From an uncultured Pelagibacteraceae bacterium (GTDB taxonomy: Bacteria; Pseudomonadota; Alphaproteobacteria; Pelagibacterales; Pelagibacteraceae), in NCBI GenBank assembly GCA_902592545.1, contig CACJFA010000003.1:1-64000 (forward strand): 64,000 bases of DNA, read 5' to 3'. Positions 36,144 through 46,517 of this stretch are shown here, piece by piece. A model generated the notes under the pieces. It did no database searches and was not told the origin of the DNA. It was given only the letters and a program-made list of their open reading frames with translations. Made by a program: the position numbers and the translations under genes. Position 1 is the stretch's first letter; every line of letters starts with the position of its first letter.

Positions 36144-37327
36144 TAAGCTACCATGTTAGCTTTGTTAATGTCTTTATCATACATTGTCATTATTGGATTA
36201 TCTTCAACTTCGTAAATTTCATTTGAGTAATAACCATTAAACTGAGTTCTAAATGTTAATCCGTATGCCCCAAGTTGACCAAGTTCAATATAATCATTTT
36301 CTTTAATATTATTTGGAAGCAAAAAAGGACCTTTCATATAATCCATGCTATCACATGTAGGTCCAAAGAAATCAAAAGCAGTTAATTTTTTTGAAATTAT
36401 TTTATTAGAATTTTCTTTAATCATTCTAGATGGGAATACAATGTTTGGTGTACCAGCATCAAAAAGAGTACCATAGGTACCATCATTAATATAAAGCTTT
36501 TGTTTTTTCCTTAAATTAACTCTTACAACTGTTGAACCACTTTCAGCAACTATAGCTCTGCCAGGCTCACAAATAATTTCAGGAAGTTTTTCAAGCTTTA
36601 AGTTTTCTAAACTCTTATTTATTTCATTAAAATAACTACCTAAAGATTGCGGAATTAAGTCAGGATAGATTGTAGGAAAACCTCCACCTACATTAATGTA
36701 ATCTGGAATAATTTTTGTTTTTTTAATTATATTTCCAATTTCACTAATTCCTTTTGAATAAGAAATTGGATGCATACATTGTGAACCAACATGAAAACTT
36801 AAACCAATCTTTTTAGCATGTTGTTTTACAAGTCTTAACAAACCAATTGCTTCTGATGTTAAAGCACCAAATTTTTTTGATAAATCAATTTCTGCATGTT
36901 CATTTGAAACAGCTACTCTTACAAATAACTCTAAATCTTTAGCATTATTTGTACTTTCAATTATTTTAATCAGTTCATCTTTAGTATCTAATGAAAAAGT
37001 TTTTACACTATAATTAAAATATGCTTCTTTTATACTTTCTCTGCTTTTAACAGTATGCATAAAAGAGCATTTAGCTGTATTGCTAAAAGTTCTAATATTT
37101 TTAATTTCCTCAATTGAAGCAACATCAAATTGCTCAACTCCACTTTCTATGATTGTTTTGATTACCTCAGGGTGCGGATTAGTTTTAACTGCATATAAAA
37201 TTTTACCTGGAAATTTGTTTAGGAAAAATTTAACAGCAGATTTAATGGAATTCTTTCTAATACAGTAAACTGGTTTTTCAGGTTTCAGCTGATTAACTAA
37301 TTCTTCAACTGATTTAAATTTTTGCAT
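36143..37327 (-). CDS. ornithine/lysine decarboxylase, PLP fold type III
   Basis: YAVKTNPHPEV PLP Lys; FHVGSQCMHP; CEPGRAIVAESG; FGPTCDSMDYMKGPF; GGAGG ribosome-binding site upstream of MQKFKS. Confidence 0.9.
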   Translation of the reverse strand: MQKFKSVEELVNQLKPEKPVYCIRKNSIKSAVKFFLNKFPGKILYAVKTNPHPEVIKTIIESGVEQFDVASIEEIKNIRTFSNTAKCSFMHTVKSRESIKEAYFNYSVKTFSLDTKDELIKIIESTNNAKDLELFVRVAVSNEHAEIDLSKKFGALTSEAIGLLRLVKQHAKKIGLSFHVGSQCMHPISYSKGISEIGNIIKKTKIIPDYINVGGGFPTIYPDLIPQSLGSYFNEINKSLENLKLEKLPEIICEPGRAIVAESGSTVVRVNLRKKQKLYINDGTYGTLFDAGTPNIVFPSRMIKENSNKIISKKLTAFDFFGPTCDSMDYMKGPFLLPNNIKENDYIELGQLGAYGLTFRTQFNGYYSNEIYEVEDNPIMTMYDKDINKANMVA

Positions 37328-37494
37328 TTTAAATGCCTCCAAAAAAAATTTAATAAAAAAAAGTCTTTTTAAAAAAAACTTTAATATTTTTTGGCATATA
37401 AAGTAAACAGCACTAAAGTAAAGCAAATAATTCAAGCCAGAAATGCGTAAAATTCATATATTGTAATATCTTGTAGAGACCCCATATAAGGTTC

Positions 37495-38058
37495 ATGAAA
37501 GAAGAAGCAAAACTACAGAATCTTAGCGATTTTGAGAATAAGTCATTATTAATTGTGGATGATGATAATCCTTTCCGTGAGCGTTTAGCAAGAGCGATGG
37601 AAAAAAAAGGATTTGAGGTTTTTCAAGCTGAGAGTGTACAAAAGGGAGTTGAATCTGTAAAAACTAGAAAACCTGGTTTTGCGGTTGTAGACTTAAGACT
37701 TGGGGATGGCAATGGACTTGAGGTTGTAAAAGAAATTCAGTCCTCAAATAATAATAGCAGAATTATTATGTTAACTGGTTATGGAAATATTCCAACTGCT
37801 GTAGCTGCAATTAAAGAAGGTGCTATAGATTATTTAGCTAAGCCTGCTGATGCAGAAGATGTGGAAAAAGCATTATTAGCAGATCCAGCAAAAAAAGCTG
37901 CACCGCCAGAGAATCCCATGTCTGCTGATAGAGTTAAGTGGGAACATATACATAGAGTTTTCGAGTTATGTAATAGGAATGTTTCAGAAACAGCCAGAAG
38001 ACTTAAAATGCACAGAAGGACTCTTCAAAGAATTCTTTCTAAAAGATCGCCTAGATAA
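37495..38058 (+). CDS. regA: RegA/PrrA/ActR-family response regulator
   Basis: LLIVDDDNPFRERLARAMEKKGFEVF; VVDLRLGDGNGLEVV; Fis-type HTH NVSETARRLKMHRRTLQRILSKRSPR. Confidence 0.92.
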   Translation: MKEEAKLQNLSDFENKSLLIVDDDNPFRERLARAMEKKGFEVFQAESVQKGVESVKTRKPGFAVVDLRLGDGNGLEVVKEIQSSNNNSRIIMLTGYGNIPTAVAAIKEGAIDYLAKPADAEDVEKALLADPAKKAAPPENPMSADRVKWEHIHRVFELCNRNVSETARRLKMHRRTLQRILSKRSPR

Positions 38059-38602
38059 ATTTTTTAATTCTAATTATTTGCTTAGTCAAAAGAGCTAAAA
38101 GCATAATTTTAAAAATCTCAGCTAATAGAAATGGTTTTGCGCCTAAAGCAAATATTGGCTTATCCCATCCAATCAATGTTCCAAGCCAAATTAGACCCAA
38201 AATATAGATTGTTGATGTTGCAATAATTAACTTAAATAAAATAACGAAAAAATTGTCATCAATCTTTATTTTAGAAGCTAGGTAAGAAGCCGCTAAAAAA
38301 CCAATTAAGTAACCCATAGTTGGTCCTGTAAAGTAAACTAATCCAACACCTTTTTCAGGAGAATTTGAAAATACAGGAAGCCCTGCAATTCCTTCAACTA
38401 GATATAGACCAATTGTAGCTAGTGCAATTTTATGCCCTAAACTTATTCCTAAAAATAATACAACAAATGTTTGCATAGTCATAGGAACTGGATAGAAAGG
38501 AATTTTGATCTTTGCTGATATAGTTAGTGCTATTGAACCAAGGACAATAACAACCAGAGATTTAAATAGTTTAGCTTGTGTGAGATTTTTTGTTAATTCC
38601 AT
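38051..38602 (-). CDS. bioY: biotin transporter BioY
   Basis: KIPFYPVPMTMQTFVVLFLG; FTGPTMGYLIGFLAASYLA. Confidence 0.93.
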   Translation of the reverse strand: MELTKNLTQAKLFKSLVVIVLGSIALTISAKIKIPFYPVPMTMQTFVVLFLGISLGHKIALATIGLYLVEGIAGLPVFSNSPEKGVGLVYFTGPTMGYLIGFLAASYLASKIKIDDNFFVILFKLIIATSTIYILGLIWLGTLIGWDKPIFALGAKPFLLAEIFKIMLLALLTKQIIRIKKFI

Positions 38603-38716
38603 CGTTAAATAATACTCAAAATATAAAAAATAATCTACTTATAATTGTTATAATAATTGAAAGTAAATTTTTTTATATACAGAATATGTTATGATTATAA
38701 TATTTAATAATACTTC

Positions 38717-41491
38717 ATGAATAAAATTCAAAAAACAGATCATTTTTATTTGATTGATGGCTCTGGTTATATTTTTAGAGCTTATTATGCTTTGCCTCCA
38801 TTGACTAGAAAAAGTGATGGACTTCCAACAGGTGCTGTAAGTGGTTTTTGCAGTATGTTATTTAAATTATTAGAGGACTCAAAATCTGATCAAAACTTGC
38901 AAAAACCAACACATTTTGCAGTAATATTTGACTCAGCAAGAAAAACTTTCAGAAATGAAATTTATAGTGATTACAAAGCTAATAGGTCAGAGGCGCCTGA
39001 TGATTTGGCTCCTCAATTTGAGTATATAAGAAAATCAGTACTAGCATTCAATTTACCATCTGTAGATCTTCCTAATTATGAAGCAGATGATTTAATAGCC
39101 ACATATGTTGATCAAATCCTTAAAAAAGGTGCAAAAGTTACAATTGTCTCATCGGATAAAGATTTAATGCAGCTTTACAAAAAAGGGGTTCGAATTTTTG
39201 ACCCCATGAAAAACAAATTTATAACTGACGATGATGTCTTAAAAAAATTTGGAGTAGATGCTTCAAAAGTTATTGATGTACAATCTTTAGCAGGAGATAG
39301 TAGTGATAATGTTCCTGGTGTTCCAGGGATAGGTGTTAAGACAGCCGCAGAGCTAATTAACAAATATGGCACTTTAGAAAACTTACTAAAATCTGCTCAT
39401 GAGATTAAGCAAAATAAAAGAAGAGAAACATTAATTGAGAACAAGGATAAAGCATTAATAAGTAAAAAACTTGTAACACTAGATCACAACTCTCCTGTTG
39501 ATAGGGAGTTAAGTGAATTTAAATTGCAAAATATAGATAAAGATAAACTATATAAATTTTTAAGAGAAATGGAATTTAATAGGTTGTTAAGCTCTGCAAT
39601 TTCTGCTTATGGGAAACCTGAACTAGAAAGTAATAAGATTGAAACTCAAAATCTAGAAAAACAACAAACAGTAAATAACAAAAATTATTATTTAATTAAT
39701 AGCTTAGATGAAATTGATAAATGGATAGAGGAGGCTGAAGAAGTTGGTGAAGTCGCTGTAGATACGGAAACCACTTCATTAGACCCTCACCAAGCAGATT
39801 TAGTAGGTATTTCTCTTTGCTCTAAAGTTGGAAAAGCATGTTACATACCAGTTGGTCATAAGTCACCTAAGTGTCTTAAAAAAGACTCAGTAATTAAAAA
39901 ATTAAAAAAAATTTTAGAAGATCCAAGCATAAAAAAAATAGGTCAAAATATAAAATTTGATTTTATAGTATTTTATAAGTGTGGAATAACGCTTTCCTCA
40001 ATGGAAGATACGATGCTGATGTCTTATGTTTTAGATGCAGGAAAAAATAGACATAATATGGATACTTTATCAGAAATTCATTTAGGGCATAAAACTATTT
40101 CTTTTAAAGAGATGGTAGGCACAGGGAAGAAAGAAATTAATTTTAGTGAGGTGGAATTAGATAAAGCAAAAGATTACGCTGCTGAAGATGCTGATGTTAC
40201 TTTTAGATTATATAAGAAATTTATCAAAAATTTAAAATCAGAAAAAATGATAAATATTTATGAAATTTTTGAAAAGCCATTAATTAAAATTCTTGCATTT
40301 ATGGAAATAGAGGGAGTTGAAATTGATAGTAAGTTTTTAAAATCTCTTTCATCTAAATTTGAAAAAAAAATCCAAAAACTTGAAAAAGAAGTCTTTAAAA
40401 TTTCTAAAAAAGAATTCAATATCGCATCCCCAAAGCAATTAGGCGAAATAATTTATAATGACTTGAAAATAGCTGGATTAAAAAAAACAAAAAAAGGAAG
40501 TTTTGCAACAAGTGCAAGTGTTTTAGAGGATTTAGCTTTTAAAGGTCATGAATTTCCAAAATTAATTTTAGACTGGAGACAAGTTTCAAAATTAAAAAAT
40601 ACTTATTCAGATGCTTTACCTGAACATTTAAACCCAAATACAAAAAGAGTTCATACTTCGTTTTTGCTGGCTGCTACAACGACTGGAAGACTAGCATCTA
40701 GTGATCCCAACTTACAAAACATACCAATTAAATCAGAAGATGGAAAAGATATAAGAAAAGCTTTCACTGCAAAAAAAGGGCATCTATTAATTTCTGCGGA
40801 TTACAATCAAATTGAGATGAGAATTTTAGCAGACCTGGCAGATGTAAAAGAGCTGAAAAAAGCTTTCAAAAATAAAGAAGATATTCACTCTTTAACAGCT
40901 AGCCAAATATTTAATATTGATATTAAAAAAGTTAATCAAGATCACAGACGAAAGGCTAAGGCTATTAATTTTGGAATTATTTATGGAATTTCACAATATG
41001 GATTAGCTAAGCAAATAAACGTTTCTAACTATGAGGCAGAGGAATTTTTGAATGCATATTTTGCTAAGTTTCCAGAAATTAAAGTTTATATGGATAATAC
41101 AATTAAATTTTGTAGGAAAAGTGGATACGTTAACAATATTTTTGGACGAAGATCTCACTTTAATGGAATAAATGACAAAAACTTTAATGTCAGAAATTTT
41201 CAAGAACGTGCTGCAATTAATGCTCCCATTCAAGGTTCTGCTTCTGAAGTAATGAGATTAGCTATGATAAGATTGGATAAGAAATTATCAGAGGAAAAAA
41301 ATTCTAATTCAAAAATGCTCTTGCAAATTCATGATGAATTAATTTTTGAAATTCCAAAAAAAGATGAAAAAGTAATGATTAAATTAATTGAGAAAGAAAT
41401 GACCAGCGTAGCTCAGAGTGATTATCATTCTTTTTCAACTCCTTTAACAGTTGATATTAATGTTGGAGATAATTGGGGTATGTTACATTAA
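38717..41491 (+). CDS. polA: DNA polymerase I
   Basis: 5' nuclease domain; 3'-5' exonuclease DTETTSLDP; polymerase SADYNQIEMRILA and QIHDELIFEI. Confidence 0.98.
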   Translation: MNKIQKTDHFYLIDGSGYIFRAYYALPPLTRKSDGLPTGAVSGFCSMLFKLLEDSKSDQNLQKPTHFAVIFDSARKTFRNEIYSDYKANRSEAPDDLAPQFEYIRKSVLAFNLPSVDLPNYEADDLIATYVDQILKKGAKVTIVSSDKDLMQLYKKGVRIFDPMKNKFITDDDVLKKFGVDASKVIDVQSLAGDSSDNVPGVPGIGVKTAAELINKYGTLENLLKSAHEIKQNKRRETLIENKDKALISKKLVTLDHNSPVDRELSEFKLQNIDKDKLYKFLREMEFNRLLSSAISAYGKPELESNKIETQNLEKQQTVNNKNYYLINSLDEIDKWIEEAEEVGEVAVDTETTSLDPHQADLVGISLCSKVGKACYIPVGHKSPKCLKKDSVIKKLKKILEDPSIKKIGQNIKFDFIVFYKCGITLSSMEDTMLMSYVLDAGKNRHNMDTLSEIHLGHKTISFKEMVGTGKKEINFSEVELDKAKDYAAEDADVTFRLYKKFIKNLKSEKMINIYEIFEKPLIKILAFMEIEGVEIDSKFLKSLSSKFEKKIQKLEKEVFKISKKEFNIASPKQLGEIIYNDLKIAGLKKTKKGSFATSASVLEDLAFKGHEFPKLILDWRQVSKLKNTYSDALPEHLNPNTKRVHTSFLLAATTTGRLASSDPNLQNIPIKSEDGKDIRKAFTAKKGHLLISADYNQIEMRILADLADVKELKKAFKNKEDIHSLTASQIFNIDIKKVNQDHRRKAKAINFGIIYGISQYGLAKQINVSNYEAEEFLNAYFAKFPEIKVYMDNTIKFCRKSGYVNNIFGRRSHFNGINDKNFNVRNFQERAAINAPIQGSASEVMRLAMIRLDKKLSEEKNSNSKMLLQIHDELIFEIPKKDEKVMIKLIEKEMTSVAQSDYHSFSTPLTVDINVGDNWGMLH

Positions 41492-41541
41492 ATTTATAAC
41501 ATTGCCCAAATTAGGACAATTTAGTATTTTTAAACTACTTT

Positions 41542-42249
41542 ATGCAAAAACAAACAATAGCTTTGATAGATGATGATAGAAATATTTTAACAAGTTTAAG
41601 TATCGCATTAGAAAAAGAGGGTTTTAAAGTTCAAACATACATTGATGGTGAAAGCGCATTAATCGGTTTAACCAGAATGCCGCCTGATTTGGCAGTCATA
41701 GATATTAAGATGCCTAAAATGGATGGAGAAGAATTATTAAAAAAACTTCGAAAAAAAACTTCCTTACCAGTAATTTTTTTAACATCTAAAGATGATGAAA
41801 TTGATGAGCTGTTAGGTCTAAAGCTAGGCGCAGATGATTTTGTAAAAAAATCAGGAGGTTTTTCCATAAAAGTCTTGATTGAAAGAATTAGAGTGCAGTT
41901 AAGAAAAAAAGATTCAAATAATACTCTAGAAGATAATAAAAGCTTGATATCTCATGGAAGATTAAAATTAGATCCATCACAACTCGAGTGTGAATGGAAC
42001 GGAAAACAGCTGCCTGATAAATTGACGACAACTGAGTTTTTAATAGTTAAAGAATTGGCAAAGAGGCCCGGTATAATTAAAGAAAGAGCTCAGCTTATGG
42101 ATATAGCTTACCGAGAGGATACAGATATTGAGGATAGAACTATTGATAGTCACGTAAAACGAATTAGAAAAAAATTTAAAAAAGTAGATCCTGATTTTTC
42201 AGCTATTGAAACTAGGTATGGTAGTGGATATAGATGGAATGTTAGCTAA
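41542..42249 (+). CDS. chvI: ChvI-like OmpR-family response regulator
   Basis: IALIDDDRNILTSLSIALEKEGF; Trans_reg_C winged helix; paired with sensor kinase. Confidence 0.87.
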   Translation: MQKQTIALIDDDRNILTSLSIALEKEGFKVQTYIDGESALIGLTRMPPDLAVIDIKMPKMDGEELLKKLRKKTSLPVIFLTSKDDEIDELLGLKLGADDFVKKSGGFSIKVLIERIRVQLRKKDSNNTLEDNKSLISHGRLKLDPSQLECEWNGKQLPDKLTTTEFLIVKELAKRPGIIKERAQLMDIAYREDTDIEDRTIDSHVKRIRKKFKKVDPDFSAIETRYGSGYRWNVS

Positions 42250-43790
42250 TGTTTAGTAAATACTTAAAAACTCTCTCTATATTAAAAAAATTTTTATTTA
42301 TAAATTTTGTAATTTTTACAATTATTGGACTATTTACATTTATTTATCTGAATAATATTCAACCAAGTTTAATAAAAAAAAAATCTCAAAATCATACAAA
42401 CATTATTAATAACACTATTGATAATATTTTAAGGCTAGATGTAAAATTCCAATCTGACGATATTAGAAGATTTTTATTTTCCACAAGGTTTATTTTTCAA
42501 AATTTAGATAGAGTAATATTTTTTGATGATCAGCTTAATCTTATTGGGGACACTGATACTTTAGATCTTGATCCAAGGTCATTCTCTACAAGACTTGATA
42601 AAATTGAATTTGAAAGTTTAGATAATGAGGAAATAAAAAAAACTATTGAGGAAAAAAATATAAAAATTGATGAAAAAAAACCTCTTTCATTCAAAGATAT
42701 ATTAAAAAATTATTCTAGTTCTGAAAATTTAGGAGTTCCTTACACATTTATTCAAGAAGATTTTAATCAATTTAATGTAACAACAATTAAGAATGTTACA
42801 AAGAATGAGATTAATCTTGGTTATGTAGCTATTACAGAAAACGCCAATGAAATAAAGACAGCGATAGATGAGAGGAAAGCATTTGTAATAAGAACAGCTA
42901 TATCTGTAGGATTTGTAATATTAATTTTCTCTTTTGTTTTAAGCAGATATTTTATTAAACCAATACAAAATCTCGTTGGATATACAATTCGCATTAAAGA
43001 AAAAAGCCAAGCCAAACCAGGTATTGAAAACCTTAAAAAAAGGAATGACGAATTGGGACTTTTATCAAATTCTTTAGAGGATATGACAAATGAGCTTCAA
43101 AATAGAGTTGCTCATGCAGAAAATTTTTCGACAGATTTAGTTCATGAAATTAGAAATCCATTAGCATCTTTAAAAAGTGCATCAGAAATTTTACAAGACA
43201 CAAATGATACCGAACAAAGAAATAGATTATTGAATATACTTAGTCATGACGTTCAAAGAATAGAAAGATTAATTACTGATTATTCGCAAATGTTAAAGGA
43301 TGAAGTTGCTTTAAGTAAAGAAAAAATGAAAAAAATTAATGTTGAACCTATTATTCAATCTGTTGTTGATGATTATAATAATATTCATCAAGTGAAAAAA
43401 GGAATTAAAATTGAATATAAGAATGACGGGAAAGAACAGTATTTGATAAATGGTATAGAAAATAGAATTGAACAAATTGTTGCGAATTTATTAGATAATT
43501 CAATATCATTTAGTAAAGACGGTGCTAATGTTTTTGTTGATGTTTCTGTTAATGGAAAAAATCAAATATCAATCAAAATTATTGATGAAGGACAAGGATT
43601 TAAAGAAAAAGACACATCAAGAATATTTAAAAGATTTTATAGTAATAGACCTGAAAAATTTGGAGAACATTCAGGCCTAGGTTTAAATATAGTAAAAAAC
43701 TTGGTCGAACTCCACGATGGTGAAATTGTAGCATCTAATCGTATTGATAAAGAAGGAGCAATGATAGAGATAAGATTTCCCAATGTTTAA
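42249..43790 (+). CDS. chvG: ChvG-like sensor histidine kinase
   Basis: HAMP; H-box DLVHEIRNPLASLKSA; HATPase motifs IDEGQGF, HSGLGLNIVKNLV. Confidence 0.87.
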   Translation: MFSKYLKTLSILKKFLFINFVIFTIIGLFTFIYLNNIQPSLIKKKSQNHTNIINNTIDNILRLDVKFQSDDIRRFLFSTRFIFQNLDRVIFFDDQLNLIGDTDTLDLDPRSFSTRLDKIEFESLDNEEIKKTIEEKNIKIDEKKPLSFKDILKNYSSSENLGVPYTFIQEDFNQFNVTTIKNVTKNEINLGYVAITENANEIKTAIDERKAFVIRTAISVGFVILIFSFVLSRYFIKPIQNLVGYTIRIKEKSQAKPGIENLKKRNDELGLLSNSLEDMTNELQNRVAHAENFSTDLVHEIRNPLASLKSASEILQDTNDTEQRNRLLNILSHDVQRIERLITDYSQMLKDEVALSKEKMKKINVEPIIQSVVDDYNNIHQVKKGIKIEYKNDGKEQYLINGIENRIEQIVANLLDNSISFSKDGANVFVDVSVNGKNQISIKIIDEGQGFKEKDTSRIFKRFYSNRPEKFGEHSGLGLNIVKNLVELHDGEIVASNRIDKEGAMIEIRFPNV

Positions 43791-43797
43791 TCATTTC

Positions 43798-43825
43798 TTG
43801 ATAAATAAATACTTAGCTGTATAAA
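43798..43825 (+). promoter_or_regulatory. predicted sigma70-type promoter of ahcY
   Basis: TTGATA (43798-43803) - 16 nt - TATAAA (43820-43825); only 7 nt to the ATG at 43833. Confidence 0.5.
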
Positions 43826-43832
43826 GCTTGCC

Positions 43833-45119
43833 ATGGAAGATTATAAAGTAAAAGACATTGCTCAAGCTGAATTTGGTAGAAAAGAAATATCAATAGCTGA
43901 AAGTGAAATGCCTGGTTTAATGGCTTTAAGAGAAGAGTATTCTAAAGAGAAACCATTAAAGGGTGCAAGGATTATAGGATGTCTTCATATGACAATTCAA
44001 ACTGCAGTACTAATCGAAACTTTAGTTGCATTAGGCGCTGAAGTTCGTTGGTCTTCATGCAATATTTTTTCAACTCAAGATCATGCAGCTGCTGCAATTG
44101 CAAAGGCCGGGATCCCTGTTTATGCCTGGAAAGGTGAAACAGAAGAGGAATATTTATGGTGCATTAAACAAACAATAGTTGGAAAACCTGATTGGAAACC
44201 TAACATGTTATTAGATGACGGTGGTGATTTAACAGCTATCATGCACAATGAATATCAGGATTTAATGAAAGATATTAAGGGTGTTTCAGAAGAGACTACC
44301 ACTGGAATTAAAGCACTTAACAAAATGGAAAAAGATAAATCTCTTTTAGTTCCAGCAATAAACGTGAATGACTCAGTAACAAAATCAAAATTTGATAATT
44401 TATATGGATGTAGAGAAAGTTTAGTAGACGGGATAAGAAGAGCTACTGATGTAATGATGTCTGGAAAAATTGCTATTGTTGCTGGTTTTGGAGACGTTGG
44501 AAAAGGAAGTGCCGCATCATTAAGACAAAGTGGAGCTAGAGTTTTAGTTACAGAGGCAGATCCAATTTGTGCTCTTCAAGCTGCAATGGAAGGTTATGAA
44601 GTGGTATTAATGGATGAGGCTATAAGTAGAGCGGATATCGTTGTAACAGCAACAGGTAACAAAGATATTGTTACTGCAGATCATATGAGAGATATGAAGG
44701 ATAGAGCAATTTTATGTAATATTGGTCACTTTGATAATGAAATACAAGTTGAAGCTCTTAGAAATTATAAGTGGACTGAAGTAAAACCTCAAGTGCATGA
44801 AATAGAGCTACCTAGTGGTAAAAGAATTATTCTTTTAGCTGAAGGAAGATTAGTTAATCTTGGTTGCGCAACAGGACACCCAAGTTTTGTAATGAGTGCG
44901 TCATTTACTAATCAAGTTATTGCTCAAATAGAACTTTGGCATAATCATAAAAATTATGAAAATAAAGTTTATGTACTTCCAAAACACTTAGATGAAAAAG
45001 TAGCAACTTTGCATTTAAAAAAAGTTGGGGCAAAACTAACAAAATTATCAAAAGAACAAGCAGATTATATAAGCGTTGGAACAGAAGGTCCTTTCAAACC
45101 AGATGCCTATCGCTATTAA
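43833..45119 (+). CDS. ahcY: S-adenosylhomocysteine hydrolase
   Basis: [23 protein letters not shown]-like [15 protein letters not shown]-terminal FKPDAYRY. Confidence 0.98.
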   Translation: MEDYKVKDIAQAEFGRKEISIAESEMPGLMALREEYSKEKPLKGARIIGCLHMTIQTAVLIETLVALGAEVRWSSCNIFSTQDHAAAAIAKAGIPVYAWKGETEEEYLWCIKQTIVGKPDWKPNMLLDDGGDLTAIMHNEYQDLMKDIKGVSEETTTGIKALNKMEKDKSLLVPAINVNDSVTKSKFDNLYGCRESLVDGIRRATDVMMSGKIAIVAGFGDVGKGSAASLRQSGARVLVTEADPICALQAAMEGYEVVLMDEAISRADIVVTATGNKDIVTADHMRDMKDRAILCNIGHFDNEIQVEALRNYKWTEVKPQVHEIELPSGKRIILLAEGRLVNLGCATGHPSFVMSASFTNQVIAQIELWHNHKNYENKVYVLPKHLDEKVATLHLKKVGAKLTKLSKEQADYISVGTEGPFKPDAYRY

Positions 45120-45552
45120 AGATAGCACAATCGATATCACTTCTGAGAAGTTAACTAAAGAATTAGCTAAAGAATTTACAAAATATCTTAAAGGTGGCGA
45201 GTTTGTTTTTTTATATGGAGAGATGGGTGTAGGTAAAACTACCTTTGTTAAATATTTTATAAATGAGTTTCAAAAAATAAATAATTTAACACAAACAGAA
45301 ATTACAAGCCCTACTTTTAGTTTATTAAACGAGTATCAGGTGAAAGATATAAGAATAAAACATTATGATTTATTTAGAATTAATAGGAAAGAAGATATCA
45401 ATAATTTAGATATTTTCGAGAAAGATAATAAATTAATAACGCTTATAGAATGGCCACAATTGATTGCTGATAAACAAGATATAAAATTTATAACTTTAAC
45501 ATTTAATTATTTAAATCAATTAAATGATAGAACTGTAGATATAAAAGTTTAA
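45103..45552 (+). CDS. tsaE: tRNA threonylcarbamoyladenosine biosynthesis ATPase TsaE
   Basis: [35 protein letters not shown]; likely start MPIAIKDS overlaps ahcY by 17 nt. Confidence 0.9.
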   Translation: MPIAIKDSTIDITSEKLTKELAKEFTKYLKGGEFVFLYGEMGVGKTTFVKYFINEFQKINNLTQTEITSPTFSLLNEYQVKDIRIKHYDLFRINRKEDINNLDIFEKDNKLITLIEWPQLIADKQDIKFITLTFNYLNQLNDRTVDIKV

Positions 45553-45568
45553 ATTAAGACTTATTTTG

Positions 45569-46513
45569 ATGAAAAGCTTTGCAAAATTGAAAAAAATAAA
45601 AGGTGACGCATCTTTCAGAGAATTTTACAGAAACAAAGAAAATAAATCAATTATAGTAATATCTAAGAAAGAAAAGTTAAAAAATCTTTTAATTTATGAT
45701 GCGATAAATAAAATTTTAATTAAAAATAAAATTTTAGCACCAAATCTATTAAGCGAAAATTATATTAATAATTATATAGAAATAAATGACTTTGGAGATC
45801 AAACTTTATTTCAAATTTTAAAAAACAAAAAGAATAATAAATATTTCATTTTTAAAAAGATAATAAAAATTTTAAATAAAATACAATTAATAAAAGATAA
45901 AAAAGTAAAAAATTTTAAAAATAAATTATATAAAGTTCAAGAATATAATAACAAAATTTTGTTTGATGAAACTAAACTTTTTTGTGACTGGTATGCACCA
46001 AAAAAATTGTCTAAATTCAAAAGTATTAAATTTAAAAAAAAATTTAGATTAGAGATAAAAAACTTATTATTAAAATTAAATTATAAAAATGTTACATTTG
46101 TTCATCGAGACTTTCATGTTTCAAATTTGATGTATCACAATAAAAAAATTGCAGTAATAGATACTCAAGATGCACTAATTGGTAATAGAGCTTACGATTT
46201 AGCATCCTTAATTGACGACGTAAGATTAAAAACACCCAATGAATTAAAAGAGAAAGTATTTAAGTTTTACGTCAAAACAAATCAAAAAATTGATTTAGAA
46301 AAATTTAAAAAAGATTTTGAAATTTTATCTGTTTTAAGGAATTTAAAAATAATTGGTATATTTATGCGTTTAGCTGTTAGAGATAATAAAAAAAAATATC
46401 TTAAATTAATTCCCTACGCTTGGGAATTGATTAATAATAGAATTAAAGAGCAAAATGAATTTAATAATTTAATGTTGCTATTAAAAAGTAATTTTCCAAA
46501 ATTTATAAGGTAG
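45569..46513 (+). CDS. aminoglycoside phosphotransferase-family kinase (AmgK-like)
   Basis: GDASFREFYR; FVHRDFHVSNLMYH; AVIDTQDALIGNRAYDLASLIDD; adjacent to MurU-like nucleotidyltransferase. Confidence 0.82.
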   Translation: MKSFAKLKKIKGDASFREFYRNKENKSIIVISKKEKLKNLLIYDAINKILIKNKILAPNLLSENYINNYIEINDFGDQTLFQILKNKKNNKYFIFKKIIKILNKIQLIKDKKVKNFKNKLYKVQEYNNKILFDETKLFCDWYAPKKLSKFKSIKFKKKFRLEIKNLLLKLNYKNVTFVHRDFHVSNLMYHNKKIAVIDTQDALIGNRAYDLASLIDDVRLKTPNELKEKVFKFYVKTNQKIDLEKFKKDFEILSVLRNLKIIGIFMRLAVRDNKKKYLKLIPYAWELINNRIKEQNEFNNLMLLLKSNFPKFIR

Positions 46514-46517
46514 AGTA

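Noticed and set aside
37328-37435. N-terminal extension of the ODC-like ORF
   Set aside because: Lys/Phe-rich translation of AT-rich leader; a GGAGG site precedes the internal Met at 37327
38603-38716. TATAAT at 38696-38701 close to the polA ATG as a third short-leader promoter
   Set aside because: No convincing -35 at proper spacing; the AT-rich gap gives many -10-like matches by chance
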